Source: an uncultured Burkholderiales bacterium
GTDB taxonomy: Bacteria; Pseudomonadota; Gammaproteobacteria; Burkholderiales; Burkholderiaceae_C
Direction: 5' to 3'
Assembly: GCA_903887655.1 (NCBI GenBank)
Contig: CAISQQ010000350.1
Coordinates: forward strand, 1 to 12,000
DNA length: 12,000 nucleotides
Shown one piece after another: positions 6,116-12,000 of the stretch (positions are counted from its first letter, which is position 1; every line of letters starts with the position of its first letter). The translations under genes were made by a program, and so were the position numbers. Below the pieces are notes generated by a model. It did not search any database and was not told the DNA's origin. It worked only from the letters and a program-made list of their open reading frames with translations.

Positions 6116-7219
6116 TCATACCAGGCACTGTTCAAGCCCTTGAAGAAAAATATCTCGAGGCAGATCAATGCCAATGAAAACCATTTTGTTGATTTTCTCC
6201 TCGCCAGCCCCCCAAGCCGGCCCCAAATCACTGCCCATCAACTGGTGCACGCCTTGGAAAATGACTTTTTTATCGGTCCCTTTCATGTAAAGCACACCCT
6301 TGTAGCGCAGCATTTTGGGACCATAAATGTTCACAATGGCTCCCAAAAAATCCTCTAACTTGGCGGGATCAAAGGGTTTTAAGGATTTGAAGACAAAACT
6401 CTTGACGTCATCGTCGTGGTGATGGTGGTGGCCGTGACCGTGCTCCCCGTGATCGCCGCCTTGGTGACTCGGGTGATCACAGTGCTCGCCATGCTCGTGA
6501 TCGTGGTGGTCGTGGTCATGGTCATGGTGGTCGTGATCGTGGTGATCATGGCCGTGATCATGGCTTTCGGTCAGAAAATCGGGGTCAATGTCGAGTTTGG
6601 CATTGAGATTGAAGCCCTTCAAATCGAACACATTGGCAATGGCCACCTCGCCAAAATGCACCCGCTTCATGGGCGCTCTGGGGTTCATGTGCTTTAAGCG
6701 GTGCTCCAACGCGACCAAGTCGCCCTCGCTCACCAAATCGGATTTGGAGATGAAGATTTGATCGGCAAAGCCCACTTGACGGCGGGCCTCCTGGCGGTCA
6801 TTGAGTTGCTGGGCGGCGTGTTTGGCGTCCACCAGGGTCAAGATGGAGTCGAGCAAATAGCTCTCGGCAATTTGGTCGTCCATGAAAAAGGTCTGCGCCA
6901 CCGGTCCCGGGTCGGCCAAGCCGGTGGTCTCAATCACCACCCGGTCAAACTCAATCTCGCCTTTGCGGCGTTTTTCCGCCAAATCGGTGAGCGTGGTGCG
7001 CAAGTCTTCGCGGATGGTGCAGCACACACAACCGTTGCTCATCTGAATAATCTGCTCCTTGCTCTCAAGGAGCAAGATGTCGTTGTCGATATTTTCTTCG
7101 CCGAACTCATTTTCAATGACCGCAATCTTTTGCCCATGGGCTTCAGACAACACGCGTTTGAGCAAGGTGGTTTTTCCGGAACCCAAAAAACCAGTCAAGA
7201 TAGTGGCAGGAATCAACAT
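6116..7219 (-). CDS. G3E-family GTPase (CobW/COG0523 putative metallochaperone) with a His-rich loop
   Basis: COG0523 proteins are GTPases that deliver metals, often zinc, to client proteins. The 367-residue product has the Walker A motif GFLGSGKT (10-17), the ENEFGEENID switch (36-45), the metal-binding CxCC (C64, C66, C67), ETTGLADP (97-104), and SKSD (158-161) in the place of the NKxD base-recognition motif. A histidine/aspartate-rich segment (220-268) precedes the CobW C-terminal domain (about 272-367: 'SFVFKSLKPFDPAKLEDFL'). The start at 7219 (ATG) has AAGG 7 bases upstream; a TTG 24 bases earlier is less likely. It precedes dksA on the same strand, separated by 138 bases. The His-rich loop favours zinc, nickel or cobalt handling; the true metal and client are unknown. 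No clear Zur-type operator was found upstream. It is not necessarily a cobalamin-synthesis enzyme despite the family name. Confidence 0.93.
   Translation of the reverse strand: MLIPATILTGFLGSGKTTLLKRVLSEAHGQKIAVIENEFGEENIDNDILLLESKEQIIQMSNGCVCCTIREDLRTTLTDLAEKRRKGEIEFDRVVIETTGLADPGPVAQTFFMDDQIAESYLLDSILTLVDAKHAAQQLNDRQEARRQVGFADQIFISKSDLVSEGDLVALEHRLKHMNPRAPMKRVHFGEVAIANVFDLKGFNLNAKLDIDPDFLTESHDHGHDHHDHDHHDHDHDHHDHEHGEHCDHPSHQGGDHGEHGHGHHHHHDDDVKSFVFKSLKPFDPAKLEDFLGAIVNIYGPKMLRYKGVLYMKGTDKKVIFQGVHQLMGSDLGPAWGAGEEKINKMVFIGIDLPRDIFLQGLEQCLV
6416..6562 (-). repeat. His/Asp-rich metal-binding loop of the G3E GTPase
   Basis: Codons 220-268 encode an almost uninterrupted series of HD, HDH, HGH and HHHHH units with one cysteine (C247). 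Such loops between the GTPase and C-terminal domains are known in COG0523 proteins and bind divalent metal. The DNA is a run of CAT/CAC/GAT/GAC codons, so it looks like a degenerate trinucleotide-hexanucleotide repeat and may vary in length between strains. Confidence 0.85.
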
Positions 7220-7308
7220 AAGTTCGCCTTCAACAATGTACAAAACACCCTAGATGGGTCCAAATTCCCAGAAATCAATACCGCATCGACCCGGTGGTGA
7301 GGCTCGAA

Positions 7309-7332
7309 GGCGCTCTATGCAACCAAAGCGCC
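7309..7332 (-). other. Hairpin between rlmI and the GTPase gene
   Basis: GGCGCT (7309-7314) and AGCGCC (7327-7332) pair, and G-U and A-U pairs can extend the stem to about 9 with a 6-base loop. It lies in the 160-base gap 3' of rlmI and 5' of the GTPase gene. No T-run follows, so it is a weak terminator candidate at best; it may separate the two transcription units. Confidence 0.3.
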
Positions 7333-7379
7333 CCATTCAAGCGTTGAGCATAACACCTCACTTTGACCTGCGTCTGACC

Positions 7380-8705
7380 TCACTTTTTCATCACCACCAA
7401 GCCTTTGAGGTAATCGCCTTGGGGGAAATTCAAGGTCATGGGGTGGTCGCTCGCGCCTTGCAGGCGCTCCAATATATAGCCATCAACGTGGGCATCGGCC
7501 CCGGCAGACGCCACAATTTGATGAAACAGCTCTGGGCTCACCCCACCCGAGCAGCTGAAGGTGAGCAGCACCCCACCGGGCGCCAAAAGCATCAGGGCCA
7601 AGCGGTTGATGTCCTTGTAAGCCCTGGCGGCTCGCTCCACATGCACGCTGGTGGGGGCAAATTTGGGCGGATCGAGCACGATCGCGTCAAACTGCTGACC
7701 TTGCGCTAAAAACTGGCGCAAACTCGCGTTCACATCGGCCACCATCATGGTCGTGCTCGACTCATCAAAGCCATTGATTTTGACGTTGTGGCGCGCCATC
7801 TCCAAGGACGGCGCCGAAGAGTCCACGCTGGTGACATGGCCCGAACTCGCCAACACCCCCGAGGCGCGCATGCCGTGCAAAGCCGCCACCGTGAAGCCCC
7901 CCGTGTAGGCGTAGCAATTGAGAACTCGTGAGAGCGAAAGTGTCGCCACATAACGCCCAAGCGCCGCCCGAGAGTCTCGTTGGTCCAAATAAAACCCCGT
8001 TTTGTGGCCCGCCTCGATGTCCAAACACAGCTGCCAGTCGTGCTCTTGGATCGTGAGCCGCGTGGCCCCAGGGTCAAGGCGCAAGTCTGACGCGCCTGGC
8101 AGTCCTTGAGAACCCGCTTGCCCCAGCGACAAAGACTCCAAAGAACCAGGGTCTGATGCGGCAGGGGTTTTCATCTCGGGGCCCCAATCGGCTCGCTCCA
8201 GCCACCCCAAGCGGGGCTCGAGCCCTTCTTGCTTTCTCGAACTCGTGTCCGAGCGCTCAAACACCTTGACCAAGCCGGTGTGCTGGATCAAGGAGCGCAC
8301 AATGGCCCCTTTGAAGCGCTCCACCCCACTGGCCGAGAATTGCACCACCAAGGTGTCGTTGTAGCGGTCCACAATGAGGCCCGGCAAGCCATCGGACTCG
8401 GCATGCACCAGGCGCACCCCAGAGCTCGCCCAGTGCTGGCGGTCGCGCATGGCGATGGCGCGCTCAACAAGCTGGTCCATCAAGAGCTCGTCAATGCGGG
8501 TCGTTTCTTGAAAACTCCACACCCGGGCTCGGATTTTGGAGCTCGGGCTGAAGGCGGCCCAAGCCAAAAACGCCCCATCACTGCCATGCACCCGCACCGT
8601 CTCACCCGCGTCTGCCGAGCCCTTGGCAATGGACGTGTCAAACACCCAGGGATGGCCTTTGAGCAAAGAGCGCTCTTTGCCAGGTCTTAAGGTGATGGTT
8701 TTCAT
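7380..8705 (-). CDS. rlmI: 23S rRNA (cytosine(1962)-C(5))-methyltransferase RlmI-like
   Basis: RlmI methylates C5 of C1962 in 23S rRNA using S-adenosylmethionine. The 441-residue product begins with a PUA-type domain (about 1-75, 'LRPGKERSLLKGHPWVF'). The linker domain contains GLPGLIVDRYNDTLVVQ (107-123) and ERSDTSSRKQEGLEPR (150-165). The Rossmann methyltransferase includes DIEAGHKTGFYLDQRDSR (229-246), NCYAYTGGFTVAAL (263-276), DPPKF (345-349) and TFSCSG with the likely catalytic C385. E. coli RlmI has 396 residues; much of the excess is an insertion at about 173-205 (Ser/Gly/Leu-rich) just before the methyltransferase domain. The ATG at 8705 is chosen because the conserved family start MKTITLRPGK begins there; the frame stays open upstream to 9260 but that part overlaps xerC and has no homology-like content. 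Its ribosome site is weak (AGGA about 12 bases away). It is separated by 203 bases from xerC. Confidence 0.92.
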   Translation of the reverse strand: MKTITLRPGKERSLLKGHPWVFDTSIAKGSADAGETVRVHGSDGAFLAWAAFSPSSKIRARVWSFQETTRIDELLMDQLVERAIAMRDRQHWASSGVRLVHAESDGLPGLIVDRYNDTLVVQFSASGVERFKGAIVRSLIQHTGLVKVFERSDTSSRKQEGLEPRLGWLERADWGPEMKTPAASDPGSLESLSLGQAGSQGLPGASDLRLDPGATRLTIQEHDWQLCLDIEAGHKTGFYLDQRDSRAALGRYVATLSLSRVLNCYAYTGGFTVAALHGMRASGVLASSGHVTSVDSSAPSLEMARHNVKINGFDESSTTMMVADVNASLRQFLAQGQQFDAIVLDPPKFAPTSVHVERAARAYKDINRLALMLLAPGGVLLTFSCSGGVSPELFHQIVASAGADAHVDGYILERLQGASDHPMTLNFPQGDYLKGLVVMKK

Positions 8706-8908
8706 GGCGTGAAGGGGTCCTGACCTGAAACGCTCGCATCGCTTGCTTCGCATGCATCGCAGCCCCGGACCCTGTGTAAAAGGCTGAACTCTACCACCGC
8801 TCAGGCCCGAACTCACCCGGGTCCACGCATCCCATGGACAAATGACCCGCAACCGCTCGAGAAACTCGGGCGGGGCCAGTCTTTTTCGGCTCCAAATGGG
8901 TCTGGGCC
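8706..8908. other. xerC-rlmI intergenic gap
   Basis: These 203 bases hold no convincing gene. Near the rlmI start the motif gcatcgc occurs twice (8737-8743 and 8754-8760), flanking a gcatgc palindrome. No strong promoter or terminator stands out, so whether rlmI is co-transcribed with xerC is open. Confidence 0.4.
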
Positions 8909-9970
8909 CTACTTGGACTTGCGTTTGGCTCGTGGGTGGGCTTGGTCGTAAATTTGCGCCAAGTGCTGGTAGTCCAAGCGGGTGTAGACCTGGGTGGTGC
9001 TGATGTTGGCGTGGCCGAGCAACTCCTGCACCCCGCGCAAATCCGAGCTCGACTGCAGCAAGTGGCTGGCAAAGGAGTGCCTGAGCATGTGGGGGTGAAC
9101 AGGCGTGGTGAGCCCCGCCGCCTGGGCGCGCGCTCGAAGGCGCGCCCAAATCGCCTGGGCCGTGAGCCGTGTGCCGTGGCGTCCGATCAAGAGTGCCGCG
9201 GAGCTCGACGGCGCTTGGGCGGGTCCCTGAGCGTGCAGGGCCTGCCGACAAGCCAACCAATCGACCAAGGCCTTTGCCGCTTCACGGCCAATGGGCACGC
9301 TCCTGAACTTGCTGCCCTTGCCCATGACAAAAGCGGTTTTGGAGGGCAAATCGATCCAGCCCTTGGCCTCTTTGGAGGGCTCGGCATCGAGCCCCGTCAT
9401 CTCGCCCACCCTCAAGCCACTGCCGTAGAGCAACTCCACCATCAAGCGGTCTCGGGCTTCGAGCCAGGCCGACAAGGCCTGGGCCTCGGGCCCTGGTGCC
9501 TTGGCCGCCAATCGCTTGCTGCTCAATCCACTCGGCGCCTTCTGGGGCGCCTGGAAATTGGCCAACTGCACGGCTTGATCCACACTCAGGGCTTTGGGCA
9601 AGGGCTTATTGGCCTTGGGCGCCTTGATGCCCAAGATCGGATTGGCGCGGATCAAGCCCTCGCGCTGGGCCCAACTCAAAAACCCACGCCAGCCCGAGAC
9701 GATGAGCGCAATGCCGCGGGCACTGCGACCGCCTTGGTGCATTTTGGCGATCAAACTGCGCAGGTGCTGGCTTTGAACGTCTTCTAGGGCCACACCCAGG
9801 GCGTGCAAACTCTGGCAAAGCCTTTGCAAGTCCAACTGGTAGAGGGTCACCGTGCGAAGCGCCAAGCGTTTTTCAAAGCGCACGTGGTCAAGGTAGCGCT
9901 CGACCCAGGGGTGCACCGTCTCAGGCCCAGGGTGCTGCGCTTTGGGGTGGCTGTCTTGCGATGGGCTCAA
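8909..9970 (-). CDS. xerC: Tyrosine recombinase XerC
   Basis: XerC with XerD resolves chromosome dimers at dif sites near the terminus. The 353-residue product has an N-terminal SAM-like core-binding domain (about 20-115) and a C-terminal catalytic domain with all expected residues: R187 (GLRVGEM), K218 (GKGSKFR), H294 and R297 (HPHMLRHSFASHLL), H320 (LLGHANIST) and nucleophile Y329 (VYTRLD). XerC is usually about 300 residues; the surplus comes from a 13-15 residue N-terminal lead and an Ala/Pro/Lys-rich insertion at about 141-170 between the two domains. The start is TTG at 9970, preceded by AAGGGAG with 8 bases spacing. No ATG or GTG lies between it and the upstream in-frame stop, so TTG is the best choice. 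The position after dapF and DUF484 matches the enterobacterial order and argues for XerC rather than XerD or a phage integrase. Confidence 0.94.
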   Translation of the reverse strand: MSPSQDSHPKAQHPGPETVHPWVERYLDHVRFEKRLALRTVTLYQLDLQRLCQSLHALGVALEDVQSQHLRSLIAKMHQGGRSARGIALIVSGWRGFLSWAQREGLIRANPILGIKAPKANKPLPKALSVDQAVQLANFQAPQKAPSGLSSKRLAAKAPGPEAQALSAWLEARDRLMVELLYGSGLRVGEMTGLDAEPSKEAKGWIDLPSKTAFVMGKGSKFRSVPIGREAAKALVDWLACRQALHAQGPAQAPSSSAALLIGRHGTRLTAQAIWARLRARAQAAGLTTPVHPHMLRHSFASHLLQSSSDLRGVQELLGHANISTTQVYTRLDYQHLAQIYDQAHPRAKRKSK

Positions 9971-10036
9971 ACCAGGGGCTCCCTTTTCAGCCGGGTGAGG
10001 ACAAGCAGGTGAGCTTGCATGAGGCCGGGGCTAGCG

Positions 10037-10055
10037 GCGACTCACCTTGAGTCGC
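10037..10055. other. Perfect stem-loop in the DUF484-xerC gap
   Basis: GCGACTC (10037-10043) and GAGTCGC (10049-10055) form a 7-base stem with a 5-base loop. It sits 47 bases past the DUF484 stop and 67 bases before the xerC TTG. There is no T-run after it on the minus strand, so it may be an mRNA-stability or attenuation element rather than a terminator. Confidence 0.45.
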
Positions 10056-10057
10056 TT

Positions 10058-10088
10058 GCCTCTCGCCTCTTGCCTCTCGCCTCTCGCC
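10058..10088. repeat. Heptamer tandem repeat (GCCTCTY, four units)
   Basis: Units are gcctctc, gcctctt, gcctctc and gcctctc followed by a partial gcc. The array begins 2 bases after the hairpin at 10037-10055 and ends 13 bases before the DUF484 stop. It is a probable slippage-type microsatellite in non-coding DNA. Confidence 0.75.
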
Positions 10089-10101
10089 AGCCCTGAATGC
10101 A

Positions 10102-10875
10102 TCAAGCCATCAAGCGCATGAGTACGGCGCTGGACAACTCACCAATGCGGGTTAAAAATTCGGTGCCCATGCCCGCGTGGTAGCGCTGCGGGTCAGGCGA
10201 CGCCAAGACCAAGAGCCCCATGCAAGGCATCAACTCATCGTGGTCGGCCCCTCGCAACGTCAAGGACTCGGCCAAGGTGACGCCTTTGTCGGGCGAGCGT
10301 TGAGTGTCCTCGGCACCGGGGAGGTGCAGCTTTCTGAGAGCAACCATGGCAATCGACTGCACCGCTTTGGCATCGTCAAGCCACGCAATGGCCTCGAACC
10401 CCGAGTTGGGTCCGCAATACGGTTGTGCCAAGCTGCTCGCAAACTCTTTCACGCTTTCACTCACCCCGGACGTGATGGGGTCGCTCGCGTGATCCCCATG
10501 CAGGCCCCACAACTTCAGGGCCACTTGCGGCACCATGAATTGACTTTGGATTTCTTGCACCATGGTGTGGGTCAACTGGTCCGTGCCGTTGACCAACAAC
10601 AAATTCTTGGCCCAGCGGTGCAAGCGGTCGGTCAAGATCAAGTTCTCGTTGCCGTTTCGGATCATCTCCATCAAGCGCATTTCATGGGCGCGGATTTTCT
10701 CGCGCAACATGTCGGCTTGCCGCTCTTGCAGACTCACCGCCCGCTGGCCGTGGGGGTTGGGAATCCTGATTTGGGACAAGATCTCCGAATGCCGCACAAA
10801 AAAATCAGGGGTGTGCAGCAAAAAATTTGCGATGTCATCTTCCGTGATGGGATTGATGTTGTTGTGCTCAATCAT
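10102..10875 (-). CDS. DUF484 family protein (YigA-like)
   Basis: DUF484 proteins are of unknown function and resemble GAF-type sensory domains. The 257-residue product starts with the family's typical INPITEDDIANFLLHTPDFF (7-26). A charged helical region follows (about 44-92, 'LQERQADMLREKIRAHE') that could form a coiled coil, then an alpha/beta domain (about 95-255) of the GAF-like kind. The frame extends to a GTG at 10902, but the ATG at 10875 is preferred because the conserved N-terminus begins just after it; a purine motif (AAAGGTGA) lies 10-12 bases upstream. The ATG is inside the dapF end (8-base overlap, cATGATTGAg), so translation is probably coupled. The same gene sits between dapF and xerC in enterobacteria. 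No catalytic motif or transmembrane segment is visible, so no biochemical role is claimed. Confidence 0.9.
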   Translation of the reverse strand: MIEHNNINPITEDDIANFLLHTPDFFVRHSEILSQIRIPNPHGQRAVSLQERQADMLREKIRAHEMRLMEMIRNGNENLILTDRLHRWAKNLLLVNGTDQLTHTMVQEIQSQFMVPQVALKLWGLHGDHASDPITSGVSESVKEFASSLAQPYCGPNSGFEAIAWLDDAKAVQSIAMVALRKLHLPGAEDTQRSPDKGVTLAESLTLRGADHDELMPCMGLLVLASPDPQRYHAGMGTEFLTRIGELSSAVLMRLMA

Positions 10876-11740
10876 GAAGATCCAATTCACCTTTAAAAAC
10901 ACTCACCGCTGGGCCCGTGAGCGACACATCGCTCTCGCCGCCCAGCCACTCGATGGTCAACTCACCCCCGGGGGCGAAGACCTTCACCTTGGGGTCCAAC
11001 AAACCCCAACGGATACCACACACGACCGCGGCACAAGCACCCGTGCCACAAGCGAGCGTCTCACCAGCACCGCGCTCGAAGACCCGCAGACGGATGCTGC
11101 TTCGGCTGAGCACTTGCATGAAGCCCACATTCACCCGCTCTGGAAAGGCCAAGTGGTGCTCTAGCAGCGGTCCCCAACTCAAAACCGGGGCGGCCTGCAC
11201 ATCGGCGACGATCATCACGGCATGGGGGTTGCCCATGGAGACCACCCCCAAGTCCACGCTCTCGCCTGGGTGCGCTTCACCCAGCGCCAAGCGCCACGTG
11301 GTCAAGCCGTCTCGCGGGCCCTCAGCCAGCGCTTGCTCAGGCAAAAAAGGAATGCGTTGCGGCTCGAAATTCGGAGCGCCCATTTGCACCGTCACTTGGT
11401 GATCCTCTTGCTCGACGAGCTCGATGATACCTTTTTTAACTTTCACACGAAGTGGGGATTTCTGCGACAAACCCGACTCGCGCACGAAGCGCAAGAAACA
11501 CCGCGCCCCATTGCCGCAGTGCTCCACCTCGGAGCCGTCGGCGTTGTGGATCACGTACTCAAAGTCCAAGCCCTCGAGAGTGGTCGAGCGCACACTCAAA
11601 ATCTGATCGGCTCCCACCCCAAAATGCCTGTCGGCAATGGCCCGGTACTGCTCGGCACTCAAGTGGTAGAGGACCTGGGTCTCATCGATGACCACAAAGT
11701 CATTGCCCGTGCCTTGCATTTTCGTAAAAGGGATTCGCAT
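10868..11740 (-). CDS. dapF: Diaminopimelate epimerase DapF
   Basis: DapF is the cofactor-independent epimerase that converts LL- to meso-diaminopimelate, used by MurE for the wall and by LysA for lysine. The product of 290 residues shows FTKMQGTGNDFVVID (5-19), and both catalytic cysteines are in their motifs: C75 in HCGNGARC and C231 in ERGAGETLACGTGACAA. The paired proton-abstraction set is therefore intact. GVVSMGNPHAV (165-175) is also conserved. Length is normal (about 275-295). The chosen ATG at 11740 gives the usual MRIxFTKMQG start; an ATG three codons earlier (11749) is possible, and neither has a good ribosome site. The gene overlaps DUF484 by 8 bases. Its own upstream region carries a 16-base perfect palindrome. 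Confidence 0.96.
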   Translation of the reverse strand: MRIPFTKMQGTGNDFVVIDETQVLYHLSAEQYRAIADRHFGVGADQILSVRSTTLEGLDFEYVIHNADGSEVEHCGNGARCFLRFVRESGLSQKSPLRVKVKKGIIELVEQEDHQVTVQMGAPNFEPQRIPFLPEQALAEGPRDGLTTWRLALGEAHPGESVDLGVVSMGNPHAVMIVADVQAAPVLSWGPLLEHHLAFPERVNVGFMQVLSRSSIRLRVFERGAGETLACGTGACAAVVCGIRWGLLDPKVKVFAPGGELTIEWLGGESDVSLTGPAVSVFKGELDLHD

Positions 11741-11800
11741 GGCCGTCATTATCGGGGGAGTTGTCAGCGTCTTGTGAGGTTGGTGTGAATTTTTTTCGTC

Positions 11801-11816
11801 GGTTTGAATTCAAACC
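11801..11816. promoter_or_regulatory. Perfect 16-base palindrome upstream of dapF
   Basis: GGTTTGAATTCAAACC is self-complementary over all 16 bases, with no spacer and no extension on either side. It lies about 60-75 bases upstream of the dapF start, where an operator for a dimeric regulator could sit. As RNA it would make only a poor hairpin because there is no loop, and no T-run follows on the minus strand. The regulator, if any, cannot be named from the sequence. Confidence 0.5.
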
Positions 11817-11840
11817 AATACCCCACTGGGCCTGGGTGAT

Positions 11841-11858
11841 GATGTGGATGTGGATGTC
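11841..11858. repeat. Hexamer tandem repeat upstream of dapF
   Basis: Three consecutive hexamers gatgtg, gatgtg, gatgtc. A short microsatellite; nothing indicates function. Confidence 0.5.
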
Positions 11859-11883
11859 GGCAATGAGTGGTCTATGGCCTATT

Positions 11884-11915
11884 GCCTTCAAGCCTTGAAG
11901 CCTTGAAGCCTTCAG
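11884..11915. repeat. Octamer tandem repeat (GCCTTSAR, four units)
   Basis: Four contiguous 8-base units: gccttcaa, gccttgaa, gccttgaa, gccttcag, followed by gcc. CTTCAAG and CTTGAAG within it also form an inverted repeat with one central base (11887-11901). It lies about 145 bases upstream of dapF in non-coding DNA. Confidence 0.7.
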
Positions 11916-12000
11916 GCCCACTGGCCCAACGCCTGACACCGACTGAGGTCCAACCCCATGCAGGCGAGCGACACGCCCCCACTATACTCACAGGCAGTGC

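Larger units (their letters stand above)
11750..12000. other. Non-coding region upstream of dapF to the window edge
   Basis: No convincing gene is seen. It holds the palindrome, the hexamer and octamer repeats, and a plus-strand TATACT (11983-11988) that could be the -10 of a rightward gene beginning beyond the window, though no acceptable -35 is visible at 16-19 bases spacing. A possible 79-codon minus-strand frame (11700-11939) overlaps the dapF start and looks like chance. Confidence 0.4.

Noticed and set aside
6416..6697. Plus-strand Val/Met-rich frame resembling a membrane protein
   Set aside because: It is the complement of the His/Asp codon run in the GTPase gene, which produces Val, Met and Ile codons on the other strand.
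7343..7355. Zur-like sequence GTTGAGCATAAC near the GTPase gene
   Set aside because: Only one half matches the Zur consensus and the spacing is off by a base; too weak to call.
8706..9260. N-terminal extension of RlmI up to 9260
   Set aside because: It overlaps xerC out of frame and has no domain; the family start MKTITLRPGK is at 8705.
11700..11939. 79-codon minus-strand frame upstream of dapF
   Set aside because: It overlaps the dapF start in another frame, covers the repeats and palindrome, and has no family resemblance.
11983..11988. Plus-strand TATACT as a promoter for a rightward gene
   Set aside because: No acceptable -35 at usual spacing, and the gene would lie outside the window, so it is mentioned only as a possibility.

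Overview
All eight recognisable genes lie on the minus strand, so the window reads right to left. The protein set and its wording (a DksA core with the 'LARPTATLSLEAQQRRELKQ' type C-terminus, the order dapF - DUF484 - xerC, and a complete mra/dcw start) point to a betaproteobacterium of the order Burkholderiales, probably Comamonadaceae. That placement is inferred from family recognition, not from a search. No rRNA, tRNA, CRISPR array, insertion sequence, phage gene or integration junction was seen. This is a chromosomal housekeeping region rather than an accessory island.

Right part (about 8900-11750): dapF, a DUF484 gene and xerC, in the same order as the enterobacterial dapF-yigA-xerC group. 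dapF and DUF484 overlap by 8 bases; xerC follows after a 131-base gap that holds a hairpin and heptamer tandem repeats. These genes cover the last step to meso-diaminopimelate, a regulator-like protein of unknown function, and the chromosome dimer resolvase.

Middle part (about 4750-8710): rlmI, encoding the 23S rRNA m5C1962 methyltransferase; a G3E/CobW GTPase (COG0523) with a CxCC motif and a very long histidine-rich metal-binding loop; and dksA. The dksA product is the most unusual protein here. A normal betaproteobacterial DksA core sits behind about 270 extra N-terminal residues, the first 244 of which contain no acidic residue and about 41 lysines in the first 180. It resembles a bacterial histone H1-like tail fused to an RNA polymerase-binding factor.

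Left part (1-4184): mraZ - rsmH - ftsL - ftsI - murE, the start of the division and cell-wall cluster, tightly packed with overlaps of 4, 4 and 1 bases; murE leaves the window at base 1. Upstream of mraZ are direct repeats spaced exactly 10 bases apart, overlapping a probable promoter, which fits the known geometry of MraZ operators. The 566-base stretch between dksA and mraZ has no convincing gene, but holds that operator, an AT-rich segment, a hairpin and a tandem GTTC-type decamer array.

A recurring trait is low-complexity or extra sequence added to conserved proteins: the DksA tail, a serine-rich FtsL C-terminus, and insertions in MurE, RlmI and XerC. I found no clear new multi-gene system. 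The strongest leads are the H1-like DksA fusion with its GTPase neighbour, and the repeat-bearing control regions before mraZ and dapF.
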